Of a DNA stretch of 64,000 nt, positions 7,463-16,602 are shown one piece after another. Position 1 is the first letter of the stretch. Each line of letters begins with the position of its first letter. Position numbers and translations under genes: made by a program. The stretch covers positions 744,001 to 808,000 of the forward strand of contig OZ245335.1 of NCBI GenBank assembly GCA_965226235.1, read 5' to 3'. The notes under the pieces are model-generated. The model did no database searches. It had not been told where the DNA came from and was given only the letters and a program-made list of their open reading frames with translations. This DNA is from CAYFZO01 sp965226235. GTDB lineage: Bacteria > Pseudomonadota > Gammaproteobacteria > Poriferisulfidales > Oxydemutatoraceae.

Positions 7463-9097
7463 GTGGCAAACAAACGAAAGCACCTGCGCGACTACGATAC
7501 CCTCATCGTGGGCGGCGGTGCCGCCGGCCTGAGCCTGGCTCTGTACCTGCCTGAAACACTGTCGATCTGCCTGCTGGTCAAGGGTGGCCCACCACAGAGC
7601 AGCACGTACTACGCGCAGGGAGGTATCTCCGCCGTGCTGAGCGACAACGATTCGCTGCAGGCACACATCGACGACACGATCGCCGTTGGTGCCGGCCTGT
7701 GCCTGCCCGAAGTCGTAGATCGGGTAATCGAGGTTGCTCCTGGTACGATCGGCTGGCTACAGGAAATGGGGGTGTCCTTCACGATTGACTCCAGGAACCA
7801 GGATCTGCTGCACCTGGCCCGTGAGGCCGGTCACAGCCACCGCAGAATCGTCCACAGCAAGGACCGCACCGGCAAAGCCATTCAGGACTCGCTCCTCGAA
7901 AGAGTTCGCGAAAGAAAAAACATCACGATCGTCGGCTCGACCGCCGCGATCGACCTGATCACGGACAATGACACCTGCCTTGGGGTCTATGCCCTGCATA
8001 CCGGGGGGAAAGGCCACATCAAAAAAATCACTGCCTACACAGCCGCGGCGACGGTATTGGCAACCGGCGGTATTGGAAAGGTGTATCTGTACACAAGCAA
8101 CCCCGACAGCGCTTCCGGTGACGGTATCGCCATGGCGTGGCGGGCCGGCTGTCGCATCGCAAACATGGAATTCATACAGTTCCACCCGACCTGCCTGTAT
8201 CATCCACAGGCAAAATCCTTCCTGCTGAGCGAAGCGCTCCGAGGCGAAGGCGCCAGACTTCTACTGCCCGACGGCAAGGAGTTCATGCACCGGTTCGATT
8301 CGCGTGGAGCCTTGGCACCGCGCGATATTGCCGCACGCGGCATCGATCATGAAATGAAGCGGCTTGGTATCGACTGCGTCTACCTGGACATCTCGCACAA
8401 ACCAGCGGCGTTCATCAAATCGAGCTTCCCGTCGATTTACCAGGAATGCCTTAAGTATCATTACGACATCACACAGGCCCCGGTGCCGGTGGTCCCCGCC
8501 GTTCACTACAACTGCGGCGGCATCGTGACCGACATCAACGGACGCACCGATATCAACCAACTGTACGCGATCGGAGAAACTGCGTGGACCGGGCTGCACG
8601 GCGCAAACCGCATGGCGAGCAATTCGCTGCTGGAGTGTGTGGCGTTCGCGAAGTTCGCCGCAAGCGACATCGTCAGGAACGCCTCCAGCCACCCCCCGCC
8701 GAATATACCGGACTGGGATGAAAGCCGCGTCATAGAATCCAGCGAAGAGGTGGTCACATCGCACAGTTGGAACGAACTACGGTGGGTCATGTGGAATTAC
8801 GCTGGCATCGTCCGCACCAAAAAACACCTGCTACGCGCACAGCGTCGCATCGACCTGCTACTTGCGGAAGTTGACGAGCACTACCGCAAATTTCGCATCA
8901 ACGGCGATTTTGTCGAGTTGCGCAATCTGGTCACCGTGGCCAACCTGATTGTGCAGTCGGCATTGTCCCGCTTGGAAAGTCGCGGGCTGCATTACATGCG
9001 GGAACACCCACACGCCGACCTTGCCCTGGATGGAAAAAACACCCTGCTGAAACCAGCGCGACAAAGGCCCGGGGCGAAAGAAATCAACTTCACCTGA
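7463..9097 (+). CDS. nadB: L-aspartate oxidase
   Basis: NadB oxidises L-aspartate to iminoaspartate with FAD, the first step of de novo NAD synthesis. The 544-residue product starts at GTG 7463 and has the Rossmann dinucleotide motif IVGGGAAGLSLA at about 15-26, the STYYAQGGISAV segment, the active-site region REAGHSHRRIVHSKDRTG near residue 116-135, ATGGIGKVY, FIQFHPT, EALRGEGARL and the C-terminal GLHGANRMASNSLLE of the succinate dehydrogenase flavoprotein family. Partners nadA and nadC are not in the window. It is divergent from degP, as in several gammaproteobacteria where the sigma-E operon normally intervenes. Confidence 0.97.
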   Translation: MANKRKHLRDYDTLIVGGGAAGLSLALYLPETLSICLLVKGGPPQSSTYYAQGGISAVLSDNDSLQAHIDDTIAVGAGLCLPEVVDRVIEVAPGTIGWLQEMGVSFTIDSRNQDLLHLAREAGHSHRRIVHSKDRTGKAIQDSLLERVRERKNITIVGSTAAIDLITDNDTCLGVYALHTGGKGHIKKITAYTAAATVLATGGIGKVYLYTSNPDSASGDGIAMAWRAGCRIANMEFIQFHPTCLYHPQAKSFLLSEALRGEGARLLLPDGKEFMHRFDSRGALAPRDIAARGIDHEMKRLGIDCVYLDISHKPAAFIKSSFPSIYQECLKYHYDITQAPVPVVPAVHYNCGGIVTDINGRTDINQLYAIGETAWTGLHGANRMASNSLLECVAFAKFAASDIVRNASSHPPPNIPDWDESRVIESSEEVVTSHSWNELRWVMWNYAGIVRTKKHLLRAQRRIDLLLAEVDEHYRKFRINGDFVELRNLVTVANLIVQSALSRLESRGLHYMREHPHADLALDGKNTLLKPARQRPGAKEINFT

Positions 9098-9267
9098 TGG
9101 ACGCACGGGTCGGGTTGCAGCCGATCCAGCAGGCTGGCATCGCCCTCCCGACAGATTTACTGTGATTGGCCAGGATGACGGCTTCTGCACCCGAAGCCGA
9201 TGGCACGCACCCGGTTGAGTGTGCAGGACACTGCTCTCCCCATTGATTTGGCGTGGGAAGAAACTGT

Positions 9268-10833
9268 ATGATTAGCCCCTTTATGTTCAATCAGATCATA
9301 GTCCCCAAGGAAACCTTCGAGGGCGAGCGGCGTGTCGCCGCTTCCCCCGAAACCGTCCGCAACCTGCGTTCGCTGGGTTATGAAATTGCCATCGAACAGG
9401 GTGCTGGCGAAGCGGCCAGCTTCAGCGACGAAGCCTACCGCGAGCAAGGTGCTGAAATCGTACCCAACGCCGACGCGCTTTGGCAAAGAGGTGACATCGT
9501 CCTCAAGGTTCGCGCCCCAAGCCTGGCCGAAGCCGACCAAATGAAGCCAGGCACGACCCTTATCAGTTTCATAGCACCGGCACAAAACCCGAAACTGCTC
9601 GAAAAGCTCGAATCCCAAAACGTCACCGCGCTGGCGGTCGACCAGATTCCACGCATTACGCGTGCGCAAAAACTCGACGCGCTGAGTTCGATGGCCAATA
9701 TCGCAGGTTATCGCGCGGTCATTGAAGCGGCGCACAACTTCGGACGCCTTCTCGGTGGGCAGAGTACTGCCGCCGGCCGCATACCCCCCGCAAAAGTATT
9801 GATCATCGGGGCCGGCGTCGCCGGGCTTTCAGCGATTGGAACAGCCCGCGGACTGGGGGCAATGGTGCGCGCTTTCGACGCCCGCCCCGAAGTCGCCCAG
9901 CAGATTGAAAGCATGGGGGCCGATTTTCTAACGGTAAGCATAGAAGAAGATACCAGCGGCGGCGGCGGCTACGCAAAGCAGGTAAGCGACGCTTTTCTCG
10001 AGGCGGAACTTGCGCTGTTCTCCGAACAAGCCAAGGAAGTGGACATTATTATCACGACCGCGCTGATCCCCGGTAAACCGGCCCCGAAACTCATCACTGA
10101 AAATATCGTCAAGCAGTTGAAGCCCGGTAGCGTCATCGTCGATCTGGCGGCAGAACAAGGCGGCAACTGTGAACTCACCGAAGCGGACAAAGCCGTCGTC
10201 AAGCATGGCGTTACCATCATTGGTTACACCAACCTGCCGAGCCGCATGGCCGGCCAGTCAAGCCGCCTGTACGCAAGCAACCTGCAGCATTTCATGCGTG
10301 ACCTGACGCCAGGGAAAGACGGCACCCTGGTGTTCGACATGGAAGATGTTGTAACCCGCAGTGCTACGGTGACCCGGGGCGGAAAGATCATGTGGCCTCC
10401 GCCGCCACTTGAGGTCCCTGCTCCACCGAAGCCGGCGGCAAGCGAGCCGGCGCCGGAAGTAGCACCACAAAATCCTCGCCGCAAGGGCCTCGTCACGCTC
10501 GTGGTCGCCGCGGCTGGCGCACTCGGCCTGCTCGGGCTCGGCCAGGTAGCCCCGCCGGAATTCATGACTCACTTCACCGTGTTCGTACTGGCCTGCCTCG
10601 TAGGCTGGCAGGTCGTCTGGAACGTCACGCCCGCCCTGCACACGCCGCTGATGAGCGTAACCAATGCGATCAGCGGCATCATCATTATCGGCGCGTTGCT
10701 GCAAACTTCGGACAACACGACCACCACAGGGCTGACCCTGGCGTTGATCTCCGCAATGATTGCCATGGTCAACGTGGCAGGCGGATTTCTCGTCACGCAG
10801 CGCATGCTGAACATGTTCCGCAGAGAAAAATAA
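9268..10833 (+). CDS. pntA: NAD(P) transhydrogenase, alpha subunit
   Basis: PntA/PntB form the proton-translocating transhydrogenase that makes NADPH from NADH and the proton gradient. This 521-residue subunit has the NAD-binding domain I (VPKETFEGERRVAASPETV at the N-terminus, GAGVAGLSAIGTARGLGA dinucleotide fold near 180-197, RPEVAQQIESMGA) and, after a Pro/Ala-rich linker near 385-405, three to four hydrophobic helices, so it is the fused alpha type of E. coli rather than the split PntAA/PntAB type. ATG 9268 was chosen because GGAAG at 9256-9260 stands 7 bp before it; ATG 9283 is an alternative. pntB follows 15 bp downstream. Confidence 0.96.
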   Translation: MISPFMFNQIIVPKETFEGERRVAASPETVRNLRSLGYEIAIEQGAGEAASFSDEAYREQGAEIVPNADALWQRGDIVLKVRAPSLAEADQMKPGTTLISFIAPAQNPKLLEKLESQNVTALAVDQIPRITRAQKLDALSSMANIAGYRAVIEAAHNFGRLLGGQSTAAGRIPPAKVLIIGAGVAGLSAIGTARGLGAMVRAFDARPEVAQQIESMGADFLTVSIEEDTSGGGGYAKQVSDAFLEAELALFSEQAKEVDIIITTALIPGKPAPKLITENIVKQLKPGSVIVDLAAEQGGNCELTEADKAVVKHGVTIIGYTNLPSRMAGQSSRLYASNLQHFMRDLTPGKDGTLVFDMEDVVTRSATVTRGGKIMWPPPPLEVPAPPKPAASEPAPEVAPQNPRRKGLVTLVVAAAGALGLLGLGQVAPPEFMTHFTVFVLACLVGWQVVWNVTPALHTPLMSVTNAISGIIIIGALLQTSDNTTTTGLTLALISAMIAMVNVAGGFLVTQRMLNMFRREK

Positions 10834-10848
10834 CATTGGAATAAACGA

Positions 10849-12228
10849 ATGACCCCTGGCGTTACAACCATGGCGTACATCGCCGCCGGCGTGCTCTTTA
10901 TCCTGAGCCTCGGGGGGCTGAGCCACCAGGAAACCGCCCGTCGCGGCAACATCTACGGCATCGTGGGCATGATCGTCGCGATCTCGGTCACACTGATGCT
11001 CGACAGGGTAGGAAACTACGGCTTCCTCCTGCCGCTTATGATCGTCGGGGCGCTGATCGGGGTGTTTGTTGCGAGCAAGGTCGAAATGACGCAAATGCCG
11101 CAACTGATTGCCATGCTGCACAGCTTTGTCGGGCTTGCCGCGGTGCTGGTCGGTATCGCCAACTATCTCGACTCGACGCTGCAGCTAACCGGCGTCGAAC
11201 GCACCATACACGAAACCGAAATCTACCTGGGCGTCTTCATCGGCGCGATCACCTTCACCGGTTCGATCATCGCCTTCGGCAAACTGCAGGGTGTCATCAC
11301 CGGCAAACCGCTGTTGCTGCCAGGACGCCATCTTTTCAATGCAGGCATCATTGTCTTGTCGCTGATACTGGGATACGTGTTCCTCAACGGCTCGCACGAG
11401 GCTGCCTGGGTCAGCCTGCTGATAATGACCGTACTGGCGCTGGTCCTCGGCGCGCACCTGGTGGCCGCGATCGGAGGCGCCGACATGCCAGTCGTCGTTT
11501 CGATGCTCAACAGCTACTCCGGCTGGGCCGCTGCCGCAACCGGCTTCATGCTGAGTAACAACCTGCTTATCATCACCGGAGCACTGGTGGGGTCGAGCGG
11601 GGCCATTCTGAGTTACATCATGTGCCGGGCAATGAACCGCAAATTTCTCAGTGTGATCCTGGGTGGTTTTGGTGCCGGAACCGGCGTGGTCGGCGAGGTG
11701 AGCGGAGAAATCAATGAAATCAATGCAGACGAAACCGCCATGTTGCTGAAAGAAGCCACATCGGTAGTGATCGTCCCTGGGTACGGCATGGCGGTCGCAC
11801 AGGCCCAGAGCACGGTCAGCCACCTGACCAAAGTGTTGCGCGAGAAAAACATCACGGTGCGGTTTGCCATCCACCCGGTAGCCGGGAGACTGCCTGGCCA
11901 CATGAACGTACTGCTCGCCGAAGCGCACGTTCCCTATGACATCGTTCTCGAAATGGACGAAATCAACCCGGACCTGCCCGGCACCAATGTCGTGCTCGTC
12001 ATCGGTGCCAACGACATCGTGAACCCTGCCGCGCTCGATGAACCCAACAGCCCGATCGCCGGGATGCCCGTCATCGAAGTGTGGAAAGCAGATACCGTCA
12101 TTGTCCTGAAACGCAGCATGGCTTCAGGCTACTCCGGCGTAGAAAACCCGCTCTTCTTCAAGGAAAACACCCGCATGTTGTTTGGCGACGCGGACGCGAG
12201 CGTCGGCAGCGTATTGCAAAAAATCTGA
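10849..12228 (+). CDS. pntB: NAD(P) transhydrogenase, beta subunit
   Basis: The 459-residue partner of PntA. It has about eight or nine N-terminal transmembrane helices forming the proton channel (residues roughly 5-255), including the GGADMPVVVSMLNSYSGWAAAATGF segment, then the NADP-binding domain III with GYGMAVAQAQ, FAIHPVAGRLPGHMNVLLAEA, IGANDIVNPAA and the terminal KRSMASGYSGVENPLFF motif, all strongly conserved. It starts 15 bp after pntA, so both are in one operon. The enzyme sits in the inner membrane. Confidence 0.97.
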   Translation: MTPGVTTMAYIAAGVLFILSLGGLSHQETARRGNIYGIVGMIVAISVTLMLDRVGNYGFLLPLMIVGALIGVFVASKVEMTQMPQLIAMLHSFVGLAAVLVGIANYLDSTLQLTGVERTIHETEIYLGVFIGAITFTGSIIAFGKLQGVITGKPLLLPGRHLFNAGIIVLSLILGYVFLNGSHEAAWVSLLIMTVLALVLGAHLVAAIGGADMPVVVSMLNSYSGWAAAATGFMLSNNLLIITGALVGSSGAILSYIMCRAMNRKFLSVILGGFGAGTGVVGEVSGEINEINADETAMLLKEATSVVIVPGYGMAVAQAQSTVSHLTKVLREKNITVRFAIHPVAGRLPGHMNVLLAEAHVPYDIVLEMDEINPDLPGTNVVLVIGANDIVNPAALDEPNSPIAGMPVIEVWKADTVIVLKRSMASGYSGVENPLFFKENTRMLFGDADASVGSVLQKI

Positions 12229-12259
12229 CCCGGCCGTAACCGGTTCACCCTCTGCTGTC

Positions 12260-12805
12260 TCAAAGGTTCAGCAACTGCTGACGGTAGATTTTCAGCTCCT
12301 CGATCGAATCATACACATCGCCAAGCGCCCGATGTGCAGAGTTTTTCCTGACGCTGTCGCAAACCTCAGGCTTCCAGCGCAACGCCAATTCCTTGAGCGT
12401 GCTGACGTCGAGATTGCGATAATGGAAGAAGGATTCGAGATCGGGCATCAACCGTGCGAGAAAGCGTCTGTCCTGGCATACGCTGTTGCCGCACATCGGC
12501 GAATGGCCAGCCACCGTAAACTGCTTCAGGTACGCAAGAGTTTCCATCTCGGCTTCGCCATACCCCAGGTCGCTGCGACGCACCTCTTCAATCAGGTTCG
12601 ATTGGCCGTGCTGCCTTTGGTTCCATTCATCCATGGCATCCAGGACTTCGTCAGGCTGGTGAATGACCAGCGAATGCCCCGCGTCGAGAATCTGCAGGCG
12701 TGGCGATGTCACTACAGTCGCGATCTCGATGATTCCGTCGGAGGTGGTATCGAGACCGGTCATCTCCAAGTCTATCCAGACCAGATTCAGTGAGTTGTCC
12801 ATCAT
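12260..12805 (-). CDS. orn: Oligoribonuclease
   Basis: Orn is the DEDDh 3'-5' exonuclease that degrades two- to five-nucleotide RNAs and the pGpG left from cyclic di-GMP turnover. The 181-residue product shows WIDLEMTGL with Asp12/Glu14, GNSVCQDRRFL (Exo II Asp) and HRALGDVYDSIEELKIYR (Exo III His/Asp), with the expected length of about 180. ATG at 12805 or 12802 are equally possible. It converges on pntB with 31 bp between the stops. Confidence 0.97.
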   Translation of the reverse strand: MMDNSLNLVWIDLEMTGLDTTSDGIIEIATVVTSPRLQILDAGHSLVIHQPDEVLDAMDEWNQRQHGQSNLIEEVRRSDLGYGEAEMETLAYLKQFTVAGHSPMCGNSVCQDRRFLARLMPDLESFFHYRNLDVSTLKELALRWKPEVCDSVRKNSAHRALGDVYDSIEELKIYRQQLLNL

Positions 12806-12996
12806 GAACCCGCCTTGGCTAGCACATCACCCATGAGCATATGCTACTACGCACTCGCCCGGCCGCTCTGCGTACCAGCCACCCCCGCAACGCACGGCCG
12901 CGACGAGTACGCAAACCCAGCCTGGGAAATACCTGGTTCTCACCTGTCCACTGCTCTATACTGGCCGCCTTGGTACCATAACCACGGGATAACGCT

Positions 12997-13320
12997 GTGA
13001 GAACTCGTTCCTTCGGCAAGTGTGCCGCCTGGATCTACAGTGCTGTGATCGTCTGTGCACTGCCTTCCGCGGCGGCGGACGATGTCGCCCCTGACCATTA
13101 CCTGCAAAGTTGCGTCGGTTGCCACGTCCGTATCACCGGAGGAGAAGGTGAGCTGCTGTATCAACGCAAGGGGCGGCTGGTGAACAATTATGAGGAGTTG
13201 ATGGAACGTGTCAGGTATTGCAGCTCCGGCGCCAACTGGAACACGCGGCAATTTGAACAGACCGTACACTATCTGAATAGTCGCTTCTATCGTTTTTCTC
13301 CGCCAGCGGACGCCGAATAA
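12997..13320 (+). CDS. Small periplasmic c-type cytochrome-like protein
   Basis: A 107-residue product from a GTG start with a signal peptide (residues 1-27, ending ALPSAAA) and one heme c attachment motif CVGCH at residues 39-43. The rest holds no second CxxCH; Met69 in EELMERV is a possible sixth ligand, and Cys75 is unpaired. Small class-I-like cytochromes of this shape are seen near orn in some gammaproteobacteria, annotated as cytochrome c or cytochrome-like. Expected role is periplasmic electron transfer, partner unknown. It is monocistronic between divergent orn and convergent recR. Confidence 0.75.
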   Translation: MRTRSFGKCAAWIYSAVIVCALPSAAADDVAPDHYLQSCVGCHVRITGGEGELLYQRKGRLVNNYEELMERVRYCSSGANWNTRQFEQTVHYLNSRFYRFSPPADAE

Positions 13321-13423
13321 AACCCACGGCGACAACCATGCAACAGGCGCAGGCCATGATTGAGCCTGCCCCGTAAACCAGCCAACGCCTGCACCCGGGT
13401 TCCGGCTCCCTTTTGCGTCGGCA

Positions 13424-14023
13424 CTACTTCCTGGCTTCAAATGCCTGCGACAATGTCGTCGCATCGATAAACTCCAGTTCTCCCCCAGCGGGCACGCCCT
13501 GTGCGAGGCGCGTCGCGTTGACCCCATACTTGGTTGCGAGCTCGCTGATCAGATGGGCGGTCACGTTGCCCTCGACCGTAGTGCCCGTTGCCAGTATCAG
13601 TTCCTTGATTTCACCCTCGGCAAGTAGCTTCTCCAGCGGCACCATGCCAATTTCCTCGGGACCGACGCCATCCAGCGGCGACAGTCTGCCGTGCAGCACA
13701 AAATACTTTCCCCGAAAGTCGGTATTCGCCTCTATCGCCATGACCCCTGCGGGATTCTCGACGATGCACAGCAAAGACCGCTCTCTACCTGCATCCCGGC
13801 AAATCCAGCACCGGGATTCTTCGGTAAACATGCGACACCGGTCGCAATGTTGGACAAGCTCTGTAGCAGCCTGCAGAGCTTCGTACAGGTTGATCGCGCC
13901 TTCGCGATCCTTTTCCAGCAAGAAACAGGCAAATCGTTGCGCGGTCTTCTGCCCGACACCGGGAAGGCAGGTAAACGCGTCAATCAACCGATGCAGCAAA
14001 GGCTGGGCCATAAGTAAGCTCAA
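13424..14023 (-). CDS. recR: Recombination mediator protein RecR
   Basis: RecR works with RecO and RecF to load RecA on SSB-coated gaps. The 199-residue product has the helix-hairpin-helix CLPGVGQKTAQRFA at 19-32, a C4 zinc finger at Cys60, Cys63, Cys72 and Cys75, and the Toprim domain starting with LCIVENPAGVMAIE and including LATGTTVEGNVTAHLI. Its ATG overlaps the dnaX stop (ATGA at 14020-14023). The ybaB/ebfC gene that usually lies between dnaX and recR is missing here. Confidence 0.98.
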   Translation of the reverse strand: MSLLMAQPLLHRLIDAFTCLPGVGQKTAQRFACFLLEKDREGAINLYEALQAATELVQHCDRCRMFTEESRCWICRDAGRERSLLCIVENPAGVMAIEANTDFRGKYFVLHGRLSPLDGVGPEEIGMVPLEKLLAEGEIKELILATGTTVEGNVTAHLISELATKYGVNATRLAQGVPAGGELEFIDATTLSQAFEARK

Positions 14024-15672
14024 TCAGCCAGATCAGAGGGCTTGGTCTTGCCTGCAACCACTTCCGCACCAAAGGTATCTTTCAGCGACTGCACCACCGC
14101 GTTGGCTTCGATCGTGCGTTCGGCATCGTGCTGGCGATGACGCCTGGCTCTGGCCGCCTGCTGCTGTGGGGTTTCATGATCCGAGGACATCGACGTAAAG
14201 TGGACCTTCACGTCGCGGTTTGCAACCCGCGAGATGGCGTTGCGGATACTGTCCTCGATCGTCTGCGTCACGATGTCCTGCAGGTGCTCGTCTACCGCCA
14301 GCGTCACCTCGGTTTCGGATTGCACACTGAGTGCCGAGTTGAGGCAAATTTCTTTGTCGGCACCCGTGAGTTGCAAATGACCTATCAGTTCTGTCCAGTT
14401 GTCACTAAAATCAGCAAAGGTTACCCCGGAAATTTCCTTCGCATCACGCAACCCCGCCTCACGGTGCCCCTCTTCCATCGGCACCTCGGCGCGCTCGGGT
14501 GACGGCGACGGGGAGACGTTGGCAGTCGTTCGTACGGAGGGACGGGCAGCGTTTTTATCTACCTTTTTATCCTCACTCGTGACGCTCCCTGCCGGACGAA
14601 AGCCCAGTATCCGCAACATCGTCATCTCGAACGCGCTCCGGGTGTCCGGCAAAAACGGCAGATCCCGCTTGCCATTCAGCGCAAGCTGATAAAACAACTG
14701 CGTGTCTTCAGGTGTCAGTTCCTCGGCCAGACGTCGTACCCGGTCGGCATCAAACCACGCGGGCACACCGGCGCCGGATACTGCCTGCTGCACCGCGATC
14801 ACGTGCAACAAGCCGATCAGGCGGTTCAGTACTGCGACGAAGTCCACCGCTTTCACGTGCATCGTATCGACAAGATCCATTACGCCGGAGACGTCGCCAG
14901 CCACGAGCCCGGACAGAAGTTCCACGACCTCGCCGTATCCGACCAACCCCAGCATCGCCTGCACTTCCTGCGCCTTGAGGCTGCCGTGACCATAGGCAAT
15001 TGCCTGGTCAAGCAGGCTCAGGCTGTCGCGTACACTACCCTCAGCGACAAGCGCAATCTGCGCAAGCGCAGCATCTTCATACACGACCGACTCGGCTTCA
15101 AGCATGGTGGCAAGGTAGGTTCTGATTTCATCGGGCGAAAGCCGCGTCAGGTGAAACTGCAAACACCGCGAAAGAATCGTTATCGGCAACTTGCCCGGAT
15201 GCGTAGTAGCAAAAAAAAACTTGACGTGCTCCGGCGGCTCTTCAAGCGTCTTGAGCAGAGCGTTGAAGCTGCTTAACGAAAGCATATGCACTTCATCTAT
15301 CAGGTAAATCCTGTAGCGCCCGGCACTCGGCGCGTAATTTACACCATCGAGCAATTCCCGCATGTCATCCACCCCGGTTCGAGACGCGGCATCTATCTCG
15401 ACCAGATCGACAAACCGCCCGTCAATGATCTGGCGACACGCCGAGCACTCTCTGCAAGGGGTGGAAGTAATCCCGCTTTCGCAATTCAGGCATCTGGCAA
15501 GAATACGCGCCAACGTCGTCTTACCGACCCCTCGCGTGCCTGCAAACAGATACGCGTGATGAATACGCCCGAGCTCCAGCCCGTTGCATAATGCGCGGAC
15601 AACGTGCGCCTGCCCCACTACTTCCTCAAAGCTACGCGGCCGCCATTTTCGCGCCAATACCTGATAAGTCAT
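14020..15672 (-). CDS. dnaX: DNA polymerase III subunits tau/gamma
   Basis: The clamp-loader ATPase. The 550-residue product has Walker A GTRGVGKTT at 45-53, a zinc module with Cys64, Cys73, Cys76 and Cys79, Walker B/DExx LIDEVHML, the sensor FFFATTHPGKLP, SRC arginine finger (LSRCLQF), and a C-terminal tau extension after a charged linker near 375-415. At 550 residues it is shorter than E. coli tau (643) but similar to many environmental gammaproteobacteria. A run in the linker (T AAA AAG) does not give proper re-pairing for the E. coli type frameshift, so a separate gamma product is not supported. Confidence 0.97.
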   Translation of the reverse strand: MTYQVLARKWRPRSFEEVVGQAHVVRALCNGLELGRIHHAYLFAGTRGVGKTTLARILARCLNCESGITSTPCRECSACRQIIDGRFVDLVEIDAASRTGVDDMRELLDGVNYAPSAGRYRIYLIDEVHMLSLSSFNALLKTLEEPPEHVKFFFATTHPGKLPITILSRCLQFHLTRLSPDEIRTYLATMLEAESVVYEDAALAQIALVAEGSVRDSLSLLDQAIAYGHGSLKAQEVQAMLGLVGYGEVVELLSGLVAGDVSGVMDLVDTMHVKAVDFVAVLNRLIGLLHVIAVQQAVSGAGVPAWFDADRVRRLAEELTPEDTQLFYQLALNGKRDLPFLPDTRSAFEMTMLRILGFRPAGSVTSEDKKVDKNAARPSVRTTANVSPSPSPERAEVPMEEGHREAGLRDAKEISGVTFADFSDNWTELIGHLQLTGADKEICLNSALSVQSETEVTLAVDEHLQDIVTQTIEDSIRNAISRVANRDVKVHFTSMSSDHETPQQQAARARRHRQHDAERTIEANAVVQSLKDTFGAEVVAGKTKPSDLAD

Positions 15673-15689
15673 CGTATCCTCGACATATT

Positions 15690-15720
15690 TGCCTGGTTAC
15701 GGGCTAACCCGAACCAGGCA
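15690..15720. promoter_or_regulatory. Strong hairpin in the dapB-dnaX gap
   Basis: TGCCTGGTT at 15690-15698 pairs exactly with AACCAGGCA at 15712-15720, and inside it CGGG at 15700-15703 pairs with CCCG at 15708-15711 around a CTAA loop, with one A bulge. It lies 18 bp before the dnaX start on the minus strand. No T-run follows, so it is not a classical intrinsic terminator; it may attenuate, protect the mRNA 5' end or occlude the dnaX start region. Confidence 0.6.
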
Positions 15721-15785
15721 GGATGAAACCGGGATGTCCTCGGCTCTACCTGCCTCAATCACGAGCGACTGCCCGGACAAAACGG

Positions 15786-16556
15786 CTAGAACTCAAGTAC
15801 GTTTTCCATGCTGTAACAGCCGGCATCACGCCTGGCGACCCACACCGCAGCGCGCACCGCACCATAGGCAAAAGCAAAACGGCTCGATGCCTTGTGCCTG
15901 ATTTCAACCTCCTCACCCGCAAATGAAAAAGATGCAGTATGTTCGCCAAAAATATCCCCGCCCCGGATTGAATGAAACCCGATCGTCCGGTCGGAACGCA
16001 CGCCCGTATTACCGTGCCGCCCGTACACGGCGCAGTCGTTGAGGCTGACGCCAAGCGCGTCGGCAATAAATTCTCCCATCCGCAACGCGGTGCCTGAAGG
16101 CGCGTCCACCTTGTAACGATGGTGCGCCTCGATAATCTCGATGTCTGCTTCGCTGCCAAGCGCCTCGGTCAAGCGCTTGATCAACTGAAAACACGCGTTC
16201 ATGCCAAGACTCATATTCGGTGAAATCAACAGTGGCATCGTCGCGGATAAAGCCTTGATGCGTGCAAGCTGGGCATTGCTGAAACCTGTCGTGCCAACCA
16301 CGGCGGCCTTGTGTACGCGGGCACAGGATTCAAGCGCGGCCATGGCACCACCCGGTGTCGAAAAATCAATCAGTACGTCAAACCCGTCCGGGTCGATGGA
16401 GCCAGCGGCTTGTATGGCGATGGGTACGGCTCCGTCTGCCGCGACTTCCCGGTTATCGTATGCCGCGGTCAGCGTCACCATATCCGATAACAAAACGGCT
16501 TCCGCCACCGCCCGCCCCATACGTCCGGCGGCGCCGTTTACTGCGACTTTAACCAT
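15786..16556 (-). CDS. dapB: 4-hydroxy-tetrahydrodipicolinate reductase
   Basis: DapB reduces HTPA with NAD(P)H in the lysine/diaminopimelate pathway. The product (256 residues from ATG 16556, or 258 from 16562) begins MVKVAVNGAAGRMGRA with the Rossmann loop, then IDFSTPGGA, GTTGFSN, SPNMSLGMNACFQL and the catalytic EAHHRYKVDAPSGTAL, where His and Lys are conserved. It lies between dnaJ and dnaX, a common order. ATG 16556 gives the canonical N-terminus. Confidence 0.97.
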   Translation of the reverse strand: MVKVAVNGAAGRMGRAVAEAVLLSDMVTLTAAYDNREVAADGAVPIAIQAAGSIDPDGFDVLIDFSTPGGAMAALESCARVHKAAVVGTTGFSNAQLARIKALSATMPLLISPNMSLGMNACFQLIKRLTEALGSEADIEIIEAHHRYKVDAPSGTALRMGEFIADALGVSLNDCAVYGRHGNTGVRSDRTIGFHSIRGGDIFGEHTASFSFAGEEVEIRHKASSRFAFAYGAVRAAVWVARRDAGCYSMENVLEF

Positions 16557-16602
16557 GCACAAACGTTTTCTGCGGCATCAGATCCGACCGTTGCCATCCC
16601 GA

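Noticed and set aside
14540..14580. Programmed frameshift site in dnaX
   Set aside because: The local T AAA AAG does not allow proper re-pairing in the -1 frame and no following hairpin was found.
15673..15785. Possible SRP (4.5S) RNA upstream of dnaX
   Set aside because: The conserved GGTCAGG and GGAAGCAGCC core is absent; only a hairpin is seen.
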